NCBI RefSeq assembly: GCF_009296025.1
Contig: NZ_CP045178.1
Location: forward strand, 6,014,001-6,078,000
Source: Streptomyces tsukubensis
GTDB lineage: Bacteria > Actinomycetota > Actinomycetes > Streptomycetales > Streptomycetaceae
Direction of reading: 5' to 3'
DNA length: 64,000 nt
Below are positions 59,218 to 64,000 of the stretch, in pieces (the first letter of the stretch is position 1; each line of letters begins with the position of its first letter). The position numbers were made by a program, and so were the translations under genes. The notes below the pieces were generated by a model, which saw nothing but the letters and a program-made list of their open reading frames with translations, was not told the DNA's origin and did no database searches.

Positions 59218-59466
59218 ACAGGACCCGGACCGCGCCGAAACCGAACAGGGCCAGGACCCCGCTGGACCCGAACAGGGCTCGGACCCCGCTGGGTCTGAAC
59301 AGGACCCGCACACCGATGGGCCTGACAGGACCACCCGGGCCCCGCTCGACCTGGAGAGGACGACCCGGATCCCGCTCGGCCTGGGCAGGACGACCCGGAC
59401 CCCGCCCAGGGCCCCCGCCCCCACCCGCCACCCCCGGCGGCCCGCCCCGGATGACTGGAGAACACC
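59218..59466. repeat. Degenerate direct repeats between dhbA and dhbC
   Basis: Imperfect units of about 30-36 bp built on GAACAGG...CGGACCCCGCTGG, then a GACGACCCGG...CCCGCTCG pair, fill most of the 249-bp gap inside an otherwise tightly packed operon. Confidence 0.65.
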
Positions 59467-60684
59467 ATGCCGGCTTCCCTCCGCGAACCCACCACCCCCG
59501 CCCCGCCCGCGACCGCCGCCCCCACGCTCACCCCCGGCGCGGCCACCGCACTCCTCGACGCCTACCGCCCCGGCGAGGACCGCTTCCTGGCCTCACCGCG
59601 CCACACGCTCCTCACCCGAGGCACGGCGGAGGAGATCCCGCACGACAGCGGGCCGATCGGCAGACGGGTGAGGGAGGCGCTGGAGCGGCGCGTGGGCGCG
59701 GGGGGACCGGCCCCGATCGTCGTGGGCTCCCTGCCCTTCGACCCGCAGGCCCCCGCCGTGCTCGCCGTGCCCAGGGCCGTCCGCTGGGCGCCGCCCCTGC
59801 GCGAGGACCCCCTCATCGCGCTGCCCGTCCCCGAGGAGACCATCGACTGGCGGGTACGTGAGGTGCCCTCGGCCGAGCAGTACAGCGCCGCCGTCGCCGC
59901 CGCCGTCGCACGCATGGGCGCGGGGGAGTTCGAGAAGGTCGTCCTCGCCCGCACCCTCGAACTGACCGGTGACCGCGCCCCCGACCTCCCCTCCATGCTG
60001 CGCCGCCTCGCGGGCCGCGACCCCTCCGGTTACACCTTCGCCGTGCCCTCCGCCAAGGGGCGCACCCTCATCGGCGCCAGCCCCGAACTGCTCGTCTCCC
60101 GCCGGGGCGGCACGCTGACCGCCAACCCCCTGGCGGGCTCCGCACCGCGCAGCACCGACCTCGCCGAGGACGTCCGCAGGGCCGCCGCACTCCTGGAATC
60201 ACCGAAGGACCTCCACGAACACGCCGTGGTGGTCGACGCGGTACGGGAGGCGCTCGCCCCCCACTGCGCCCGCCTCGACGTGCCCGAACGCCCCACGCTC
60301 GTACGCACCGCCGCCATGTGGCACCTCTCCACCACACTGAGCGGCGAACCGGCCGGGCCCGACATCACCGCCCTCGACCTCGCCACCGCCCTCCACCCCA
60401 CCCCCGCGGTCTGCGGCACACCGACCGATGTGGCCCGCTCCGTCATAGCGGCGTCCGAGCCCTTCGACCGGGGCCTCTACACCGGCATGGTCGGCTGGCA
60501 GGACGCGGCGGGCGACGGCGAATGGATCGTCACCATCCGCTGCGCCGAGGCCGAGAACGACGGCAGTTCGCTGCGGCTCTTCGCCGGTGCGGGCGTGGTC
60601 GCCGACTCCTCGCCCGAGGCGGAGACCGCGGAGACCGCCGCGAAGTTCCGTACCTTCCTGCACGCCGTGGGAGCCGCCCTGTGA
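59467..60684 (+). CDS. dhbC: Isochorismate synthase
   Basis: 405-aa chorismate-utilising enzyme converting chorismate to isochorismate, the first committed step to 2,3-dihydroxybenzoate. Motifs are [73 protein letters not shown] and LYTGMVGW, matching the DhbC/EntC group. ATG 59467 follows GGAG at six bases. Its stop overlaps dhbE as GTGA. Confidence 0.95.
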   Translation: MPASLREPTTPAPPATAAPTLTPGAATALLDAYRPGEDRFLASPRHTLLTRGTAEEIPHDSGPIGRRVREALERRVGAGGPAPIVVGSLPFDPQAPAVLAVPRAVRWAPPLREDPLIALPVPEETIDWRVREVPSAEQYSAAVAAAVARMGAGEFEKVVLARTLELTGDRAPDLPSMLRRLAGRDPSGYTFAVPSAKGRTLIGASPELLVSRRGGTLTANPLAGSAPRSTDLAEDVRRAAALLESPKDLHEHAVVVDAVREALAPHCARLDVPERPTLVRTAAMWHLSTTLSGEPAGPDITALDLATALHPTPAVCGTPTDVARSVIAASEPFDRGLYTGMVGWQDAAGDGEWIVTIRCAEAENDGSSLRLFAGAGVVADSSPEAETAETAAKFRTFLHAVGAAL

Positions 60685-62597
60685 CCACCGCGCAGAACGC
60701 GGCCGTCGGGCCCGCGGCCGACGCCCCCACCTGGCCGGAGGAGTTCGCGGAGCGCTACCGCGCGGCCGGTTACTGGCGGGGCGAGACGTTCGGGGAGATG
60801 CTGCGCGCCCGCGCCGACCGGCACCCGGACAGGATCGCCCTCGTCGACCCCGCCCCCACCCGCCGCACCTGGACCTACCGGGAACTGGACGAGCGCGCCG
60901 ACCGGCTGGCAGCGGGCTTCGCCGCACGCGGTGTCTCCGCGGGTGACCGGGTCGTCGTACAGCTCCCGAACATCGGTGAGTTCATCGAGGTGGTCTTCGC
61001 CCTGTTCCGGGTGGGCGCCCTGCCCGTCTACGCGCTGCCCGCCCACAGGGACACCGAGATCGGCTACTTCTGCTCCTTCGCCGAAGCCGTCGCGTACGTC
61101 GTACCCGACCGGCACGCGGGCTTCGACCACCGCGCCCTCGCCACCGAGGTCAAGGCGGCGACGCCCACCCTCAGGCACGTCTTCGTCGTCGGTGACCCCG
61201 GCGAGCACACCGCGCTCTCCGAGGTGGCCGGCGACCCGGCCGCCACCGGTCCCGTCGAGGGGCCCGCCGCGCACGAGCCGGCCTTCCTCCAGCTCTCCGG
61301 CGGCACCACGGGCGTACCGAAACTCATCCCGCGCACCCACGACGACTACACGTACTCGCTGGTCGGCTCCAACGAGATCTGCGGCGTCGACGCCGACACC
61401 CGCTACCTGGTCGCGCTGCCCGCCGCGCACAACTTCCCCATGAGTTCGCCCGGTTGGCTCGGCGTGCTGCACGCGGGCGGCCGGGTCGTCATGTGCCCGC
61501 GCCCCGACCCCGAGACGGCCTTCCCGCTCGTCCAGGACGAGGGCGTCACCATGACGGGGCTCGTACCGCCCCTCGCCCTCGTATGGACGGAAGCGGGACC
61601 GAAGACGCGCTACGACCTGTCGACGCTGGACGTCCTCCTCGTCGGCGGCGCCAAGTACAGCGAGGAGGCGGCCCGCAGGCTGGAACCCGCGCTCGGCTGC
61701 CGGCTCCAGCAGGTCTTCGGCATGGCGGAGGGGCTCGTCAACTACACGAGGCTCGACGACGACCACGAGACCGTCGTCACCACCCAGGGCCTGCCGATCT
61801 CCCCCGACGACGAGATCCGCGTCGTGGACGACACCGACCGTGACGTCCCCGAGGGCGAGTTCGGCCACCTTCTGACCCGAGGCCCCTACACGATCCGCGG
61901 CTACTGGCGCGCCCCCGAGCACAACGCCAGGTCGTTCACCGAGGACGGCTTCTACCGTACGGGTGACATCGTCCGCCGCACCCCGACCGGGCACCTCGTC
62001 GTGGAGGGAAGGGCCAAGGACCAGATCAACCGGGGCGGTGAGAAGGTCGCCCCCGAGGAGGTCGAGAACATCGTCCTCGCCCACCCATCCGTGCACGACG
62101 TCTCCGTGGTCGCCGCCGCCGACCCCTACCTGGGGGAGCGCACCCTCGCCTACGTGATCCTGCGCGAAGGGGCGGGGCCGCTGAAGCCCGTGGAGATCAA
62201 ACGCTTCGTCCGCGAGCGCGGGATCGCCGCCTACAAGGTCCCCGACCTGGTCGAGTTCGTCGACGCGTTCCCCCGGACGGGCGTCGGCAAGGTCAGCAAG
62301 AACGGGCTGCGGGACGCCGCGGCCGTCGAGGAACGGCAGGCCGCCGTCGCCGACGGGCAGCGGCCCGCAGCCGCCCTCGACGAGTCGCGGGCCGCCGTCA
62401 GGAAGAGGCGCCCCGCAGCCGTCGCCGACGAACCGCAGGCCGTCGCCGTCGAAGGGCGGCCCGCGCCCGTTCCCGAGGGGCGCCCAGCAGCCGTGCCCGA
62501 CGAGCCGCAGGCCGCCCCCGCCACCCCCGACGAGGCGCAAGCCACCCCCGCCGCCACCGACGAGCCGCACACCGCGGTCCCCGAAGCGCAGCACTGA
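60681..62597 (+). CDS. dhbE: 2,3-dihydroxybenzoate-AMP ligase with long tail
   Basis: 638-aa acyl-adenylating enzyme that activates 2,3-dihydroxybenzoate and loads it on the aryl carrier protein. Motifs include [18 protein letters not shown] (A3), [14 protein letters not shown] with the Asn of the dihydroxybenzoate pocket, [23 protein letters not shown] and a C-terminal Lys in [14 protein letters not shown]. The normal family end is near residue 545; about 90 extra residues repeat [13 protein letters not shown] units and have no known role. GTG 60681 overlaps dhbC. Confidence 0.95.
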   Translation: MTTAQNAAVGPAADAPTWPEEFAERYRAAGYWRGETFGEMLRARADRHPDRIALVDPAPTRRTWTYRELDERADRLAAGFAARGVSAGDRVVVQLPNIGEFIEVVFALFRVGALPVYALPAHRDTEIGYFCSFAEAVAYVVPDRHAGFDHRALATEVKAATPTLRHVFVVGDPGEHTALSEVAGDPAATGPVEGPAAHEPAFLQLSGGTTGVPKLIPRTHDDYTYSLVGSNEICGVDADTRYLVALPAAHNFPMSSPGWLGVLHAGGRVVMCPRPDPETAFPLVQDEGVTMTGLVPPLALVWTEAGPKTRYDLSTLDVLLVGGAKYSEEAARRLEPALGCRLQQVFGMAEGLVNYTRLDDDHETVVTTQGLPISPDDEIRVVDDTDRDVPEGEFGHLLTRGPYTIRGYWRAPEHNARSFTEDGFYRTGDIVRRTPTGHLVVEGRAKDQINRGGEKVAPEEVENIVLAHPSVHDVSVVAAADPYLGERTLAYVILREGAGPLKPVEIKRFVRERGIAAYKVPDLVEFVDAFPRTGVGKVSKNGLRDAAAVEERQAAVADGQRPAAALDESRAAVRKRRPAAVADEPQAVAVEGRPAPVPEGRPAAVPDEPQAAPATPDEAQATPAATDEPHTAVPEAQH

Positions 62598-62610
62598 AAG
62601 GCCCCACCCC

Positions 62611-63243
62611 ATGGCACTCCCCACCATCGCCCCCTATCCCCTCCCGGCCGAGGACGAACTGCCCGAGGGCCGCGTCGCGTGGACCGTCGACCCCGCCCGC
62701 GCGGTGCTGCTCGTCCACGACCTCCAGAACCACTTCCTGAGGCCCTTCCCGGCCGGTCAGGAGCCGGTGACCGGCATGCTGGACAACGCGTCCCGCCTCA
62801 TACGGGCGTACCGCGCGCTCGGCGTACCCGTCGTCCACTCCGCCCAGCGCGGCGGCCAGACCCCCGAGGAACGCGGACTCCAGCTCGACTTCTGGGGTCC
62901 TGGCGCCCCCGACGACCCGCGGATGCTCACCGCCCCCGAGGCCGTCGCGCCCGAGCCGGGCGACACGGTCATCACCAAGTGGAAGTACAGCGCCTTCGCC
63001 CGCACCGAACTGGAGAGCCTCATCAGGGACGAGGGCCGCGACCAACTCGTCATCGTCGGCGTCTACGCCCACATCGGGGTGCTGATGAGCGCGGCGGACG
63101 CCTGGTCCAGGGACATCAAGGCGTTCGTCGTCGCCGACGCCGTCGCCGACTTCTCCCGCGAGGACCACGACATGGCCCTGCGCTACGCCGCCGGCCGCTG
63201 CGCCGTCGTCACCACCACCGACGCGCTCCTCAAGGAGGTCTGA
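62611..63243 (+). CDS. dhbB: Isochorismatase, stand-alone domain
   Basis: 210-aa hydrolase turning isochorismate into 2,3-dihydro-2,3-dihydroxybenzoate plus pyruvate. Family segments are IAPYPLPAEDELPEGRVAWTVDPARAVLLVHDLQNHFL (catalytic Asp), TVITKWKYSAFARTEL (Lys) and VGVYAHIGVLMSAADAW, in which the usual Cys nucleophile position of the superfamily is Ala/His-Ile as in EntB-like enzymes. It ends after the isochorismatase domain, without the aryl carrier domain that EntB and DhbB of other bacteria carry. ATG 62611 follows GAAAGG. Confidence 0.93.
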   Translation: MALPTIAPYPLPAEDELPEGRVAWTVDPARAVLLVHDLQNHFLRPFPAGQEPVTGMLDNASRLIRAYRALGVPVVHSAQRGGQTPEERGLQLDFWGPGAPDDPRMLTAPEAVAPEPGDTVITKWKYSAFARTELESLIRDEGRDQLVIVGVYAHIGVLMSAADAWSRDIKAFVVADAVADFSREDHDMALRYAAGRCAVVTTTDALLKEV

Positions 63244-63249
63244 GCCACC

Positions 63250-63480
63250 ATGGCACTCACCCTGGAGCAGATCCGCGCGGACGTCGCCGACTCCCTCGGC
63301 GAGGCCCCCGCGGACATCCCCGTGGACGAGAACCTCCTGGACTACGGCCTCGACTCCGTACGGATCATGACGCTCATCGAAGGCTGGCGCACCGCCCACG
63401 GCGTAGAGGCGGGCTTCGTGGACCTCGCGGAGCAGCCCTCCATCGAAGCCTGGGCCCCGCTTCTGGGGGTGGCCCCGTGA
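63250..63480 (+). CDS. Free-standing aryl carrier protein
   Basis: 76-aa carrier protein with a 4'-phosphopantetheine site at Ser36 in DYGLDSVRIM. It carries activated 2,3-dihydroxybenzoate to the NRPS. The start lies 6 bp behind dhbB, with AAGGAGG at the end of that gene, and its stop overlaps the NRPS start as GTGA. Separation of carrier and isochorismatase fits some Streptomyces catecholate clusters. Confidence 0.93.
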   Translation: MALTLEQIRADVADSLGEAPADIPVDENLLDYGLDSVRIMTLIEGWRTAHGVEAGFVDLAEQPSIEAWAPLLGVAP

Positions 63481-64000
63481 CGGCGGGACTCACCGACAGC
63501 GCCCCCCGCCCCGAGACGGGAGCGCACGGCCCGCTGCCACTGACGGCCGCGCAGTCGGGCATGTGGTACGCCCAGGCACTCGACCCGGGGAGCCCCGCGC
63601 AGAACACCGCGGAGTGGCTGGAGATCGACGGGCCCCTCGACCCCGGGGCGTTCGCGCGTGCGTTGCGGATCGTCACGGCGGAGGCGGAAGCCCTGCGGGT
63701 ACGCGTCGAGGACACCCCCGACGGCCCCCACCAGTACATACTCGACGCCGGAGAACCGCCCCTGACCGTCCTCGACCTGCGCGGTCCGGACGCGGAGGCG
63801 GAGGCCCACCGGTGGATGCGCGCCGACCTGGCAGAACCCCGCGACCCGGCCCTGGAGCCGTTGGTGCGGCACGGGCTGTTCAGGGTCGGCGACGAGCGGT
63901 GGCTCTGGTACCAGTGCGTCCACCACCTCGTCATCGACGGATTCGGCTACTCCCTCCTCGTCCGCCGCACCGCCGAGGTGTACACCGCGCTGGCCCGCGG
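63477..64000 (+). CDS. Nonribosomal peptide synthetase, 5' part (condensation domain)
   Basis: The first 174 codons of a gene cut off by the window end. The N-terminal condensation domain is clear: LPLTAAQSGMWYAQALDPGSP is the C1 motif and HHLVIDGFGY (His149-His150, Asp154) the C3 active site. It should join 2,3-dihydroxybenzoyl from the aryl carrier protein to an amino acid, as in EntF or DhbF. GTG 63477 overlaps the carrier gene. The amino-acid specificity and siderophore identity lie beyond the window. Confidence 0.92.
   Translation, partial: MTAGLTDSAPRPETGAHGPLPLTAAQSGMWYAQALDPGSPAQNTAEWLEIDGPLDPGAFARALRIVTAEAEALRVRVEDTPDGPHQYILDAGEPPLTVLDLRGPDAEAEAHRWMRADLAEPRDPALEPLVRHGLFRVGDERWLWYQCVHHLVIDGFGYSLLVRRTAEVYTALAR

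Overview
The window looks like a chromosomal segment of a Streptomyces. The DNA is very GC-rich with strong third-position G/C bias. GTG, TTG and possibly CTG starts are common, coupled genes overlap by ATGA or GTGA, and the gene families are typical of the genus: the complete GlgE alpha-glucan pathway, HelR, PspAB-HtpX, a CYP105-type P450 with its own ferredoxin, and a DmdR/IdeR-type iron box.

Layout. (1) 0-6 kb: a GntR regulator; a TetR regulator divergent from a DHA2-type MFS exporter with three palindromic operators between them; and a HelR-like RNA polymerase recycling ATPase. (2) 6-18.5 kb: the storage-glucan cluster. glgE and treS are translationally coupled and are followed by mak and glgB on the minus strand, with glgP divergent. 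TreS, Mak, GlgE and GlgB convert trehalose through maltose and maltose-1-phosphate to branched glucan; GlgP and the distant glgX (33.4-36.2 kb) degrade it. (3) 18.7-20.3 kb: a secreted M4 metalloprotease. (4) 20.8-26.8 kb: an accessory block with a truncated ABC-exporter gene, a TPR-CHAT caspase-like protein, a second TPR protein and, divergently, a DUF6338 membrane protein and a 73-aa acidic protein. This is the best candidate for an undescribed system. (5) 27-31.9 kb: a heterodimeric ABC exporter with complementary degenerate ATP sites, then a decayed ABC-ATPase/LuxR remnant. (6) 32-43.9 kb: cell-envelope and housekeeping genes: two lipoproteins (one an L,D-transpeptidase), glgX with an 11-residue repeat, an enoyl-CoA hydratase, an anti-sigma-like ATPase, an atypical deacetylase paired with a YncE-like propeller, an EF-hand protein and an ABC ATPase. 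(7) 43.9-49 kb: a leuA pseudogene, an F420-type reductase, phage-like remnants (GH25 lysozyme, metallophosphoesterase) and an MBL-fold hydrolase. (8) 49.4-53.5 kb: pspAB-htpX and a ferredoxin-P450 pair divergent from a TetR regulator with twin operators. (9) 54.1 kb to the end: a catecholate siderophore locus with FecE/FecCD-type uptake genes behind an iron box, a binding lipoprotein, 2,3-dihydroxybenzoate synthesis and activation genes, a free aryl carrier protein and the start of an NRPS cut by the window edge.

An unusual feature of this sequence is a set of short GC-rich tandem arrays, most with a 9-bp period (others 10, 15, 18, 33 and 65 bp), lying mostly just behind stop codons or in low-complexity protein tails. 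No rRNA, tRNA, CRISPR array, integrase or intact insertion sequence was seen.
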